Assembly: GCA_963277665.1 (NCBI GenBank)
Contig: OY728163.1
Coordinates: forward strand, 1,903,592,644 to 1,903,656,643
From: Viscum album
Lineage: Eukaryota > Streptophyta > Magnoliopsida > Santalales > Viscaceae
Direction of reading: 5' to 3'
DNA length: 64,000 nucleotides
Of the stretch, positions 11,901 through 24,953 are shown in pieces. Made by a program: the position numbers and the translations under genes. Every line of letters begins with the position of its first letter. Position 1 is the stretch's first letter. Under the pieces are notes generated by a model. That model was not told the origin of the DNA. It ran no database searches and worked only from the letters and a program-made list of their open reading frames with translations.

Positions 11901-12378
11901 GGCAGCCCAGAGTCGACAGAAGAGTTATGTAGATAACTGTTGATGAGACCTTGAGTATAAAGTTGGAGACATGGTGTTTCTACGCATATCTCCGTGGAAT
12001 AAGGTCATGAGGTTTGGAAAGAAAGGGAAGTTAAGTCCAAGGTACATCGTCCCCTTTGAGATTCTTGATCGTGTCGGGGTTGTGGCCTATAGACTAGCAC
12101 TTCCACCTACCATGGCCAAAGTACATGATGTATTTCATGTATACCTCTTAAAGAAGTACATACCAGACTCTTCACATGTACTCTCTTATGAGGTGGTATA
12201 ATTAGAAGGTGATCTTTCTTATGAGAAGCAACCAGTGAAGATCTTAGATCGTAGAGAAAAAGTTCTACGAAATAGGACAATGCCTCTCGTCAAGGTGCTG
12301 TGGAGAAACCACAAGTTTGAAGAAGTGACTTGGGAATTGGAGAAAATGATGAAGCTGAGTTACCCACATCTGTTTTAG
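8990..12378 (+). pseudogene. pol: Ty3-1 pol: protease, RT, RNase H, integrase, chromodomain; broken
   Basis: The segments appear in Ty3 order. The protease remnant is near 9050, with DSS where DSG is expected. The reverse transcriptase runs about 9640-10315, with the catalytic patch FIDD near 10045. RNase H is about 10450-10820 and contains DHKSLKY. The integrase has its HHCC zinc region near 11130-11260, then MDFVTG and SDRDP. The integrase end and chromodomain remnant run to the TAG at 12376. Stops occur at 9610, 10313, 10398, 10576, 10708, 11942 and 12199, with a frameshift near 11480. Neighbours are its own gag upstream and the purine tract downstream. It is non-functional. Confidence 0.8.
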
Positions 12379-12414
12379 TTTGGGAAAAGGAAAATTTTGA
12401 GGGAGAAATTTCTT

Positions 12415-12427
12415 AAGGGGGTAATAT
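12415..12427 (+). promoter_or_regulatory. Polypurine tract of Ty3-1
   Basis: AAGGGGGTAATAT abuts the 3' LTR start at 12428. It serves as plus-strand primer in reverse transcription of this class. The match by position and composition is good. Confidence 0.65.
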
Positions 12428-15056
12428 TGTAACGAACCAAAGTTTCATTAATGTAAATCCCTCTTGATCTAATTAAATATCTCATTATGTTTGTATAAAA
12501 TGTCAACTTATTTGGTTTTATGTTATGAATTTTTACCGTTTCTAATATAGACGTTGAACAATGATCACATGATTAGTATAAATATAGGGCTTTAACAAAT
12601 CCAATTTACTCAGAAAAAAGAAGTGATGGCCTCATCCAGTAGAATTTCTCCATACGAAGCCCATTTGTCCGAGCTCAAAAAAGAGGTGGCATCTTTGGGC
12701 TTCGCTCTTGACCAAGCCCAAGCTGAGATTAACCATGTCAAGTTGGAATGATACCGTCTACGAGAAAAGTGGAAGTTGATAGAGACTACCACTCAAGCGA
12801 TGTTATCTCAGCCACCCCAAGAGTCTGTCACCATTGAAAACCTTAACCTTAGGTCTTATACGGCTGTTTGAAGGGGTTATGTAACAAATCTATAGTACTA
12901 TGTTCATGTACATTATTTTTGTATATAATAATTTATATACTTTCTTGTCATTATTGATACATTATAAATAGTTTTTAAAGTGCAAATAGTGTTTTTAGTT
13001 ATTATTTAATTTAGAAATATATTTTATTAAATTAATAGATTTTTCAAATTATATAATATTTTAATAAAATATTTTTATTATTAAATAAATTTTTATTAAA
13101 TATAAATGATCTTGTAATTTTATGAATTCAATTATAATTTTTATTAAGGTTTGAAATCAATTTCTGTCAAAACCCGTGAATTTTCAATAAATGTCAGTTT
13201 TTATTTTAAAAGTGAAAATTAACATATTTAGAAAATTATTTAGATAAAATAAATGTTATTTCTGGAATCATGATGTCGAAATTATCCAACGTTAAATTTT
13301 TCATAATTTTCTGAGACAGTCAAATTTTTGGGTAAAAATTAAATACTGTTTAAATATATATTGTTTTTTATGACATCATAATGACCCAATAGTTATGTAA
13401 TAAATTACTATGATCTTTATTTTCGGTGAATATATGTTTTTAAATTTAAATCATGTGATTTTGGGTTTGTTTGAATTACTTTTCAAAGCATTAATGAACC
13501 CCTCAAGACTTATTAAACACCTGGTCTTTTTAAATTGTTTTCCATGGGAGTGTGACTCAACTCCACAAATGAAACCCTATTATTTTAAGAAGTTCGGAAT
13601 TTTTCCTAATAAATTATTTTTTCCTCTTCCCTTTTCCAATAACCATGGTCAAAATCCATGGGATGGTCTGTGGTTTGGATTAATTTAATATAAGGGGTCC
13701 CAAACCTAAATAATAAATAATTCCCTCACCTTTCTTATATAAACCCACCCAAGCTCCCACTTCCTCCTCACTCAAAGCCATTGGAGTTCGTCCAACCTCT
13801 ACCATACTCTCTATAGAATCCTCCCAAGGTTCCCCAAGCTCCAGAGAATCCCCTCTCTAGCCTTTGTAAGCACACTTCCAAGTAAGGGTTTTTTCTTCCA
13901 TTCTCATTTTTGTCCAATTTTCTTTAAGTTGTTTTTCCCCTTTTAATTTCAATTATGAATGTTTGGGTATGGTTTCGCACCTCCCTCATACTGCCACCTT
14001 TATGTTTTAATGACGGGATACCCCTTTATCACTCATTAAATGCCTCTCATGTACAATCGTTACTATGTCAAAATTCTGAAAGGAACTTCTCTCTCCTCAT
14101 TTACATTCAAGAAATACTTTTGTATCATGAATATAAATTCCATTACAATTGTTGGTACAAGTATCTATATGACCTCCTTACTGTCCATTACATGTAAATA
14201 TGATTAGGGACCCCTTTTTCTCTCATCAACCATTTTAATGAATTCTTATGTCATGCCGTTATGCTGCTAAAATCGCATCTATTTTCTAAGCCAATGTCAT
14301 TGTGTAGTGAATACCATGCACATTTCTCCGTCAAGGGTTTTCACCTTTATGCACACATAATCATTGATTATAAAGTTTCATGTATGAATTCCACATTCAT
14401 TTATCGTGGAATAAATGATTATGTTTAATGAATCAATGTTTTATGATCCATGTGGCACACTTATGCATGAAATGAAATGTTTGAGAAGGGTGTGCCCTTA
14501 TAGCACTCCAATTCCTTGGGTAATGTATAGTATCATGATACATCATGTGAAATGAGTGTTTACACATTCTAATTCAAGTGCAACGAGGGTTTACTCGTGC
14601 TTCATGTGCAATAAGGATTTACTCATGCTCCATGTGCAATGAGTCTTGGATCATGCTAATTCCATGTTAAGTGTTGTTGCCATATTTCCATGTTATGATT
14701 ATCATGCTTTATCACGCCTTTATGTTCATGTTTCTTTTTTTCTCTATTGATATGCCTAATGTCTAACATCTATTGTAATCTTCATGTTATTCCATGTGTA
14801 TTCCCTTACTGGGCTTTATAGCTCACCCTTTTCTTATGCATGTCCTCGGTTTATCACATTCAATGCTAAGTACGAGGGAATGTAGGGGTCCTGTAAAGGA
14901 AGTTTTCAATAAATATGTTGTATTTCATGTTTCCAGTTTTTATGTAATGATCCTAATCCCCAAAGACACTAAACCTCTCGATCTTATTTGTTGTATCAAG
15001 TGAAGTTTTATGTAATAAATCATGTTTAGGTTGTAATAAAAAGAGTGGTTTTCATA
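12428..15056 (+). repeat. Ty3-1 3' LTR (2.6 kb)
   Basis: It begins TGTAACGAACC and ends TTTTCATA. It repeats the 5' LTR features in order: TATA-like box (12576), the ORF copy at 12626, and the main TATA box at about 13736. The short frames in it are shadows. Confidence 0.85.
12626..12895 (+). pseudogene. 3' LTR copy of the LTR-embedded ORF, two in-frame stops
   Basis: The first 13 codons equal those at 4941. The frame then runs without any indel to the same terminal TAG, but has TGA at codon 42 and TGA at codon 82. Function is unknown, as for the 5' copy. Because the LTRs were identical when the element inserted, the stops arose after insertion. Confidence 0.55.
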
Positions 15057-18000
15057 GGCCTCCTCTCTTAGGCAGTGCAGCACACCACTCTGCTCCCGGC
15101 CAGCCTGCCTCGTCCCAGACCTACCTCGTCCCAGCCACCACCTGGTCTTCCTAGAGGGCAGGTAACCACACTGCCCTTAAATGGGCTTGGGTAGACTGGC
15201 CTGACTCAAAACTCCATCGCACGGGGTCTGCATGGCACAGGGTGAGCCTATGTTGGTTCGCCCCGACCTGCACGGGCCCTGTTCGGTTTCCCAGGGGGCT
15301 TGGAAAAAATAATTTAATAAAAAATTAATTAATTTCATTAATTTCATTTCATTTGATAATTTAATTAATTGAGTATTGATTTTTGGTTATTAAAAATTAA
15401 TACAGCGTAATTAATTTAATTGGGAAATATAATAAAGTAATTTATTTATTTATTTTCTAGTTTAAAATTAAATTAATTAAATGGGACCAAACAACATAAA
15501 TATTGATTTAAAATTAGAGTGAAATTTTAATTCAATAAAATAATACCCTTAAGTTTATTTTAATTCTAGTTTAACTTTTATTCTGCATTTATTTAATATA
15601 CGTGAGTTTAATGCTTATATGCTGGTCATGAGCCTTCGACCTACCAATGCATGTCTTTTGTTTATTTATTTAATTTATTTATTTAATTATTGCATGTTTT
15701 TTAGTAATAATTATTTTAAATAAAAAGGTGATCTTCATGTTGTATTAGAGTCATTATATATATAAGGGCATGCACGCCCATTCTCAAAGATGTATATTTA
15801 TACCCTGAGACCCCCTCGTCTGCCTGCGAGTACAATTTTATAATGACGAGATGACCAGTGACGCATTTCGCACTAGGAGATGGAAACACACCAGACAGGA
15901 GTCAGATGCATTGGATGAGCAGACATTGTTATTCAAGTTGCAAGCCACGTGACTAATGGTATTTAACCCTAGGGTTTCAGTTGGTCTGCTATTCACTCAA
16001 CGGATCAACCAATAGTACCGGCTCATGATCAGGTGTTCATTTTATTTTTTCATGGTTTATTATTTTTGATCACGTGTAATTTATTGTGTGATCACATAGT
16101 ATAATAGTAAACTAGCATGCAAGATAAAATAAACATGTGGCACGATGAAATTTCTATTTCTTGCACGGTCAGTTGTGAGTGTGATCACATTGTACATGCT
16201 TATAAAAATAGAAAATGATATCTTTCATCACATTAAAAATAATAAAAACCCTAAAAAGATATATTAAGTCGTAACCGCCTTTCGTCATTTATTTTTGGAC
16301 AAAACTAGCTGTTTGAGGTGTCGATCATGCCATAGCTGAGGGTACCTATTACTGCCAGGGAGTCCTTATAAGGATGATGGGTCATCATAACTAAAGTACT
16401 AGTAAGGATTAGACATAGATAACTTGCTTTCATTTTAGAGGCAATCATTGAGTAAATCAAAGTTTTATTTTAAGAAGCTAGAACATCACTCAACAAATCA
16501 AGGAACCGCAAGTTAAAGCGGTTGGCCAGCCAAAAGCCTACCTAAAACCCTCCAAGTAGTGGCGTAGCCCTAACTTGTATACTATGAGGGGTGGTTCCGG
16601 GATCCTTGCCACTAGAATACTCAAATGATAGAGTATTTCGATTCTGGCATAGAGGGTTCCTAGAATCCGATAAAATATTTGGAGACATTAAATGATTTAC
16701 GTAATTAATCAAAAATGTCTAAACTGGTAATCCAGATAAAAGGCACTCGTCTGCTAAAATTTATTTTTGTAGAAAAATGGAAAGTTATACCACAAGATTA
16801 TAACTACGATATTATAATGGAAAAAGTAAATTTCCACACTAACATGGGTGTCCATGAATAGTACAGGCGAGTGCTCATAGTACTATGATATAGGAAACTC
16901 AAGGTGTTAGTGTCCCCAACACTATTAAACTACCTCATGAAGCGAGAGTGAAAATATCTTACAGGATAATAATGAAAAAATCATACGAAAGTTATATCAT
17001 TATGATTTTATCAACATCTGGTGTTAGTTGCGGCGCTACACCAGGACATGGATGATACAAACATAAAATCTCATCTCTGAGAAGTTTTCAAGGAGAAAGT
17101 GAAGAAATGATATGAATAAGGATAAGTTTAAACCGTTATGTGTAAATTGAAAGATCGATAATGATCTATAAATATCATTTCACCACATTACTCAAGTCTC
17201 GTTTTTAGTTACAAAATTAACATGTATTGAGTAAACGCTTCATTGCCAATTTAGGTTAGGTTCTCTAAGTGAATAAGAATGAAAGACAATTAAGATTTAA
17301 TTATTATGGCAAATAAATTGAAAGACAATGTGAAAAGGTCAAAGGAATTTAGTGACAATGACATATTCACGATGTCCTTCAATTAATGAGGTATTAACAG
17401 AGGTTATATTCATTGCATATTATAAAATAATACTATGGAAGTTTAAAAGCAATAACCAGATTTAAAGGAGCATGTTGTCGCTTCTACATTAGGTGTATTC
17501 ATCAATGTAATGTTTCCCTTTTACTACTTGGGTATTAGATAAAATATGATGGTAACATATTTGTATTCTAATATGATAAACAAGTTAGTATAGAAACCAT
17601 ACTAGAAGTTAGATATATTCTCCAAGTGGTGGTGAAAGGGTGATGCCTAGGACAATGGTGAGAAGTACATGACTTCTTTAATTTCCAAGTGAAAGATTCA
17701 TGTTGAAATGTTGTTAATTATAACCACAAACATTAATCTCATGTGTCCTTGGATGCAAGGAGACATTCTTTCAGTTTCAAGAATGAATGTTGTTTTTGGT
17801 AAACTCAATAACTAGTTCAGTAATGAATGAATCATAGGAAATTAGTGATGAATATAAATGTAAGACTTATACCCAGTTGTGAAAGGATAATTATTTTTCA
17901 AGTTATACTAAAAATGTATGTCATGAATATACAAATTATGGTATTTAGGCTTGGAATAGCTAAATACTTTTGGTATTATCGATGTCTATAGTTTGGACAA

Positions 18001-18370
18001 AGGAGCCTTTAGAAATAAAGGTACATCACAAAGCTTTTGGAAATAGTTCAACACAAAAGTGTAAACTATTCCAAGTATAAGCTAGAGGTATATATAGTTT
18101 ATAAGATTCTTTTAAGTAATTAAGGAATATCAAGGTGATGTATTTTCATGGTTAGGAGATATGAGTTTCTTCGGGTTGGGATACGATGAATATCTCGATG
18201 AAGCATTCATCAATCATGATAATGTAGCATAGATCAATTCATAAAAGCACATTACCTTATAAACATCATGACATTTATGTTAATGGGGAGTATTTGTGAT
18301 GAATTCTTACATATAAACATTGATCAAAAAAATGTAGCGTGGAATATTTCCTAAACACACATTTTATACA
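15057..18370 (+). other. Copia-A internal leader, second part, and unassigned sequence
   Basis: It opens GC-rich (15057-15300), then becomes AT-rich with TTAATTAATT words, and around 16500-16620 is a stretch with balanced composition resembling plant Copia leaders. No gag is recognisable; a very decayed gag may lie between 17000 and 17800. The part at 15540-15720 is related to 61290-61450, which identifies a second copy of the same family on the right. Confidence 0.5.
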
Positions 18371-20324
18371 TCAAAGTATTGATGTAAGTAATAAGAATGT
18401 TGGAACTATCATAAACTTCCATTATATTTCATGAAATTCTTTGCAAATAACAGTGATATCCCACAACCATATTCCAACTACAATGAAAAATGGATATCAT
18501 ACGAGTCATAGTATGATGTAAACCCATTATGTCATAAGAACATGTGTTTGGATGCAAAGAGTTTTTTAGGACATAAAAAAACTTGTGTCAAGACAAACAC
18601 ATTGTGCATTTAGAGTAATAATCCTAACAGTTGTTTAGGATGTTACATAAATCCCTAAGATAGAAGAGTAGGTAGTCAAGAAATAGACTACACTTCTATA
18701 TAAGGGTGCACATCTCTATTTGAGATAGTGGGAGCCATACTGACTTGTGTTTAGTCAATGATCAAAATGCACAATTAGTTGGCATAGGATCTAGTTCCAC
18801 AAGCGCGTGTGGAACAAAGTATATTCCAGAGACACGTACTGCATAGGAAGGATAAAACCATAGTGATGGTTTTTATATTCACCACGGTCGTTGATCTATT
18901 ATTCAATGTGAATAATATTTCCTACAATTAAGCAGTATATGGAAATTAACTAAAATTGATAAGACCAACTTAAATTCAATTAATGGATTACATGTATCGA
19001 AGTGAAAAGCGGCATTTATTTTGAATATTGTGGTGGGTATTCAAGTTAGTTGATACATGGATGGTACAAGTGCAGTACCAATAAATCCTGATTGGTTTGA
19101 ACAAGTCATTATGCTTAAATCCATTATAATTTTACTTATCATAGATAATATCCATGATGAATTTATTTAGCATTGGATGTCATGACCACCAATCGTGGAT
19201 GGTGTCTATACGACGCAACCATAAAGGGATGGTCACATCACAAAATATTAATAAAGGTTGAAAGTTACTAAAATCCGGTTTAGGATTAAATTAAGAAACA
19301 TGATCATAGTATATACATTAAAAAAAATATTTTCCATGAGTCTACTATAGGTTAGTGGGAGCGCTAAGGTTTTCCAATAAGAAATATGTTCGGTAACATA
19401 TGGAAAACAGACATTGGTCTGACAGTTAGTTAAGACCAAAATGAAATTTAATCTCCAATGATTGAATTAAAGTATCAACCTAAATTCTAGGGAACATGAT
19501 CTACTAAGATAGATCTATAGGTTTCTTGGTCCTAGTCAATCGTACATAGAGTGACATTGTATTGAAAAATACATGTTGGAATAATTCAAGAGATGAATTG
19601 TTGCCTATGTCATAGGGCATAATCTCTCCATGTTGACTTGTCTGTGACATGAGAAGAGATAAATGTGGTGAGTTGAAATCCGTACATCAGAGCGATGGAT
19701 CAATCATGTATGTCATGATATGTACAAGAACCAATATTTCCAAGGTATATTTTACAATAGGAAAATATCAGTTATATCTAGGATCACTGCAAGGGATGCA
19801 GTTAAAAAAATATAATTGTACTTCAGCAAGTACAAAAGATATGTACCTGGTAAGTGGAGAAGAAAGGATACTAGTTTTTGGGGATATGTCCAAGTCTTCC
19901 ATAGATCAATGTGATCTAGTATTGCAGTTAGCCTAAAAGAGATGAGCGATTCAAGCTCATATCATCTTGTGGTGTTTATACCTACACGACCGAGTACATT
20001 GTAGCTTCTAATATATCTAATAAGTAGTTAAATGCAATGATTCATTCCAGTTCTTGGAATCTCACTTGGTGAGAAAAGTATTATCATAATGTAGATTATG
20101 ATATTCTTACTAGCTAATATGCCAAGTTATGATAGTGACAAAAAAAGATATATACTTGAGATACCGTCTCTTGAGAAGTTTTACTCAATGAGATAAGGTC
20201 GCAATAGCAGAATAGCCATGCGGCGGAACCGTGGTAGAACCAGAAGCTAAATCCATTACTCAGTAGAAACATGATGTTCATCATGTGGGTAGCTAACAAG
20301 TTTGGTTAGCAAGTTGGCTCTAGT
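18370..20324 (+). pseudogene. pol: Copia-A pol remnant: integrase end, RT traces, RNase H
   Basis: At about 18500-18575 a broken frame reads like the Copia integrase end, with the block VFGCKEF. Near 19170 and 19510 are faint RT-like blocks. From 19649 to 19936 the frame contains QSDGSIMYVMICTRTNIS and TKDMYLVSGEE, which match the Copia RNase H region that normally reads SxMYAMxCTRPDI and RTKDxxLVY. Further on, TEYIVAS near 19990 matches the EY(I/V)AAS motif. Many stops, frameshifts and deletions separate these blocks. The order integrase before RNase H, with the LTR directly after, confirms Ty1/Copia. Confidence 0.65.
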
Positions 20325-20335
20325 GAAAGTGGGAG
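20325..20335 (+). promoter_or_regulatory. Polypurine tract of Copia-A
   Basis: GAAAGTGGGAG lies directly before the LTR start TGTTG. The form AAGTGGGAG before TGTTG is usual in plant Copia elements. Confidence 0.75.
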
Positions 20336-22121
20336 TGTTGAAATATTCAGTTCCCTAGACCCAACTATTCAGTTCTTTTGATTACCATATTGTGTATACA
20401 ATTAGATATACATGATTTCATCTTACCATTATTGTGTGTACTTTTTTGCGTTCACTATTGAAATGGTAATTTCCAAAGATTAATTGTCGTATCGAAAGGT
20501 TATATAAATTCCTAGGCTATAATGAGAACCTCTAGATACTATGAAATTAATCTTAAATATATATTCTATGGTCTAGATACATCTTACTAATTGGAAATAG
20601 TAGATGTCTGACCACCAGGTGCTGGGGGCTCATATGAATTGATACTTCTTCTCATGATGTTCGCACTTGGTGATCTCTAGAACTGAGATAATGAGAACTG
20701 ACCTGCCAATAGTAACTCCACATGTTGTGGGTGTCATTGGACGTTCCTATCTAAAATCATGTGTAATGGTCTCTGAATTGAGATCATTACCAATGCATGT
20801 AATTTTATTTCGTACTTTGATGCAATATGAAAACCATGTCAATGAAGTCATGGTGAGGTAGTTTGTGTCGGGTGTGTCGTTGGTGGAATAGAATTGGTTG
20901 AATGGTCAAGAATGGATTTTTCTCTTCTGGGATATGAAATTAATATATCTCAGGCCATGTTAATATGGATGACAATACCTTTATAAGACCATGGCCATGG
21001 CAATCAAGGGTAAATCCATCCAATTAAATCAACAAACTATAAAGCAAGAAAAGGGCGATGACACATGAGTGCATTCTGCTTTATGAGATATTATAGACAA
21101 ATAGATTATATTAAACAGTGCATGTTTGTAGGTTGGTTGTCGCTGCTATGAGGATCCTTATTTCTTCATAGGCTATGATGGGTTGCTAGATACCACTTTT
21201 GGTCTCTGAATACTATTCACGTCTAACAAAATAAGGGCATAGAGGGTCACACACAATAACGTATTCAAGAATCTTCCCTATTCAGTTGAATAGGAGTTTC
21301 AGACATGGTGGGCCCCGCCACAGGGGTTCGGGATTTGACAAAGTTAAATGATCACCAATGGAGTGAATAAATTCATATTATTCGAGTTTGGAATACTGAG
21401 TATTGAATTTATTTATTAAATGTATTTACGAGTTTTAAGTAAATACATGTAAAAATATTAATTGAAAAATATTAAATTATTCAAGGTTCAATTTATATTT
21501 GTGGGAGTGATGAGTTGAGTTAATGACTCAATTATTATTCTATAATATATTTTAATATATTACAAGTAAATGATAAAAATATTTATGGCTCATTTTAGTA
21601 GTCATAAAATGTTGTTAAGTATTCGGAGCCGGCCAGGAGATACCGGGTATTTTAATTGAGCACTATAAATAAAAGGGGAGGGGACTTTCTCTCCTCTCTC
21701 CCACACTCTAGAGAGAGATACTCTAAATCCAAGGAGCTCGGATGGAGATATGTCTTGAGCATCGCTAGCAAAGTGATGCAGTGATCGTTGGAACATCGAA
21801 GGTATTATTGGTATTCCGTAGTAGCACCCGGACTACGATGATCGGTGCTCTAGCGGATTCCATGAAGGACGTGTGGATAACGGAATTCGGATTCGGATTC
21901 TTCAAGCAGTGATCACCAATGACAATGAGACATTGTGCACGACTTCATATCTAAACCAGGTACTTTACAATTTATGTTTGTTCTTAAAACCATTCACGCG
22001 TGGTCCTCAGCTTTGACTAGGTTTCTCTTCACCGATGCTGGCAAGTTCACGTCGAATGGTGGTGGATAAAAATTTAAAAACCCACCTGTTTGGGGCTTCC
22101 GCTGCATGCCCTGTTCCAACA
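20336..22121 (+). repeat. Copia-A 3' LTR (1.79 kb)
   Basis: It aligns with 1745-3565 throughout. It begins TGTTGAAATATTC and ends CTGTTCCAACA. A TATA box is at 21664-21671. It is followed by the target duplication ACTAG. Confidence 0.88.
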
Positions 22122-22430
22122 ACTAGAACATGAAGAAAACTCAGTTCAGTAAGAAAAGACTAAAATGGGAGGTGAACTCGATTCAGTAAAATAAGAATGG
22201 AACGGGAAGTGAACTCGGTTCATTAAGACATGAATAGAATAGGAAGTGAACTTTGTTTAGTAATATAAGACTAAAATAGGAAGAGAACTCAATTCAGTAA
22301 TATAGGACTGAAACAAGAAGTGAACTTGGTTCCGGAATATAGGACTGAAATTAGAAGTGAACTCGATTCAGTAAGACAGGGCTGGAATAGGGTGTGAACT
22401 CGGTTCAATAAGGGACTTTCTCCATTGTGA
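22122..22430 (+). repeat. 37-bp minisatellite array
   Basis: The motif GTGAACTCGGTTCAGTAA (with variants) starts at 22135, 22172, 22209, 22246, 22283, 22320, 22357 and 22394, every step being exactly 37 bp. Two more units are at 1679 and 1716 on the other side of Copia-A. The Ty3-2 LTR has only about two related units (45605-45665). Confidence 0.85.
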
Positions 22431-23090
22431 TAATATTGGGAGTGAACCATTACTACTATGATGGTTTGGAGATTGAACAAATTCTACTATGAGGAAAGGT
22501 ATTCCACTAAGGATGGTGTTGTGTCCCACCCAGGAGGTGTAGCTTCCCATATAGTTTCTTTATATGTTTTGGAAATGATTCTTGACTACTAAGGGAAGGA
22601 TTTTATATGCTTATCTATATACCACATTCTATGTATTATTATAATGTTATTCTCTCATGGATCATGTTCTTTTATTATTCATATCTTATGAACTTCAATG
22701 ATTTATTTCATGACTCAATATTATGATCTTTGATGTGATGGGTACATTTTTCAAATGTTATATTCATGATATTATGCCCTTATGATTATGTTATGATTGA
22801 TATATCCCCTATTTAACCTTACTAAGAATATGATATCACCCTTTTATTATGTTTATTTTCACCAATATAAGAATAAAGGTATTAAGTATGATATGTCAAA
22901 AAGTGTTCTAGTTTTCAAGGAATAAGCAGGAGACATCGTAGTTGTTTTAAGAACCATTTTTTATGTTTCTAAGTTTCCAAATACACAAAACACATATGAT
23001 TTTGGAAAGGTTTTTTTATGTTATTTAATGAATATTCATCTATTTATATGTCATATATATGTATGAAAAGAATTGGTCTTTTTACATTTT
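22122..23090 (+). mobile_element. Old Ty3-type LTR remnant, right part, with 37-bp minisatellite
   Basis: This continues the LTR interrupted at 1744. Up to about 22420 it is a 37-bp tandem array. After that, GGGACTTTCTCCATT and the block with GATATGTCAAAAAGTGTTCTAG and GGAGACATCGTAG parallel the end of the Ty3-2 LTR (about 45650-46080). No terminal bases or primer site can be seen, so it fades into unassigned AT-rich DNA. Confidence 0.6.
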
Positions 23091-24430
23091 ATACTAAATA
23101 CCAGGACAACAGAAGTACATTTCAGAATAGTACTGTATCGGTTTATGCTGAAGTAGTGAAATTTTCTTCCAAAAAGACAAAAACCTAATATATAAATTAA
23201 GTTCTTATTTTGGTGTTATTGAAGATATATTTATGATTTATTATGTTAGATTTTGATTTCATGTTCTCAACTATAAATAGGTTGTATGTAATATTAGTCT
23301 TAAACATGATGAATTTGAAATGACACTAGTATATCTGAATAGACTCGGATACACATATGACCCTTCTTGGATGGAAACACATGAAAAAAATTATATAATA
23401 TTTAACAATCAAATTTTCAGGGTTCTATCATTTTTTATGTAAAATAGTATATTTATAATTCCTTGGACTTATAAACCTAGATCTGGTGTATAGAATATCC
23501 TCTTTATATAATATCTTTGATACCAATTATAAAATCTAATAATAGAAACAACCCATAAGTATAATTTTAAATGAAAGGATTGTACTTTATTACATTACAA
23601 TGATCCTTTAGGTTTATATTTCTATATAATTTCAAAAATCAGTACATAAAAAAGTATAAACTTTCAAAATGTGTACATTTTGTCCCATAAAAATAGGTTC
23701 TTAAGTGTACACACATGTTTCATTCCTAACAATTTTTCTTTCTTTAAAAAAATTCATAGCATAAAATTTGACCATACTATAATTCTTAATCATCCTTAAA
23801 TCAAGTAATTTTTTTTGAAAATGCAGTATGAACATAAAAATATTAGTAAGGTATATAAAAATAAAAATTAACTAATTATCCCATTTTGAAAATCATTAAA
23901 ACACTTTATAAAAGTTCACCATTTACATAATAAACATTGAGCTTAGATAATCTTTTACAGACTTAAATAATCAACTTTATTGACCAAATATTTGTATAAA
24001 ACATCTATTAAGAAATAATAAAATCATAATCATGAATTTTTCTTTAAAAATATGAGAACTCAGGTAATTGTTTCCATGGAAATCAACCTTTCACATTTAA
24101 AAGGTCATAATACTTTCTTTAATCATAAGCTCATTTTCTTACATCATGAAATAAAAATATTTCAATAAAAACAATTTAAATAATATAAAAATAATCTAGT
24201 AATCCTGGTAAAGTATCCTTAAAATCACCCTTTCAAGAACCCTCACAATGGGATAACCTACTAGGTCATTTCTAAATTATATCCTCTAGAGAACAAATCA
24301 ATAATCAATGAATTTGAGGAATATATCGGTCTCACCTTCCATAATATAAAATATCCAAGAACCATAACATGAATCAAACACATAAAGGATTTTATTTTCA
24401 TCATATAACTCATAAAAATTGGAATTTGAG
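23091..24430 (-). other. AT-rich sequence with a possible minus-strand LTR end
   Basis: Read on the minus strand, TGGTATCAAAG (plus 23514-23524) looks like an initiator-Met primer site. The sequence to its right, with a minus-strand TGTAATAAAG block, resembles an LTR end. The LTR would extend right through the CACTA-like element to about 25790, where a minus-strand leader-like block ending GGTAAG is seen at 25625-25740. No coding sequence is present. The call is weak. Confidence 0.3.
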
Positions 24431-24922
24431 CACTATTAGAAATTGGAGCTATCCCAACAGACCTATACCAACAGTTTGTGAAACATTGTTGGTATAGGTA
24501 CCTTAGAGATATCCTATACTAATGGTTTTTGAAAAACTGTTGGTATAGGTACCACAGACACACCATATACCAACAATTGTATCAAAACTGTTGATATATG
24601 TCACTTATATGGACCTATAGCTGCAGTTGTTTCCAAAACTATTAGGGTATGTCACTTATATTGACTTATACCAATGGTTTGGGCCAACACGATTGGAATA
24701 GGTCCATTTTAGAGACCCTATACCAAGGATTTTATCCAAAACCATTGGTATAGGTCTACCATATACTAATGATTTTGGAAAAAACCATTTGTATATCTCC
24801 AAAAATCAAGGAACCTATACCAACAGTTTTGAGAACCACTGGTATAAGTACCCATATTTATTATGGATTCTATTGTCATATATCATTAAATACATCAAAA
24901 GTTAATATACATGTAAATATAC

Positions 24923-24953
<31 letters not shown>

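Larger units (their letters stand above)
4743..15056 (+). mobile_element. Ty3-1: Ty3 chromovirus (Tekay/Del-like), degenerate, 10.3 kb
   Basis: The LTRs at 4743-7369 and 12428-15056 begin TGTAA and end near TCATA. A primer site at 7371 and a G-rich purine tract before 12428 frame an internal region of about 5 kb. Gag, protease, reverse transcriptase, RNase H, integrase and a C-terminal chromodomain remnant occur in that order, which is the Ty3 order. The protein is closest to Ty3-2 in this window. The flanking bases GACCA and GGCCT match at three of five positions, a worn target duplication. LTR divergence is about one base in ten by eye, so it is an old insertion. It sits in the Copia-A leader. 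Confidence 0.85.
1745..22121 (+). mobile_element. Copia-A: Ty1/Copia LTR retrotransposon, decayed, with Ty3-1 nested inside
   Basis: Two related LTRs in direct orientation (1745-3565 and 20336-22121) both begin TGTTG and end TTCCAACA. They are flanked by ACTGG and ACTAG, a 5-bp target duplication with one mismatch. An initiator-Met type primer site follows the left LTR and a purine tract precedes the right one. Copia integrase and RNase H remnants lie near the 3' end, which is the Copia gene order. After removing Ty3-1 (4743-15056) the element is about 10.1 kb, with a very long non-coding leader. The coding region is full of stops and frameshifts, so it cannot be autonomous. Confidence 0.85.
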
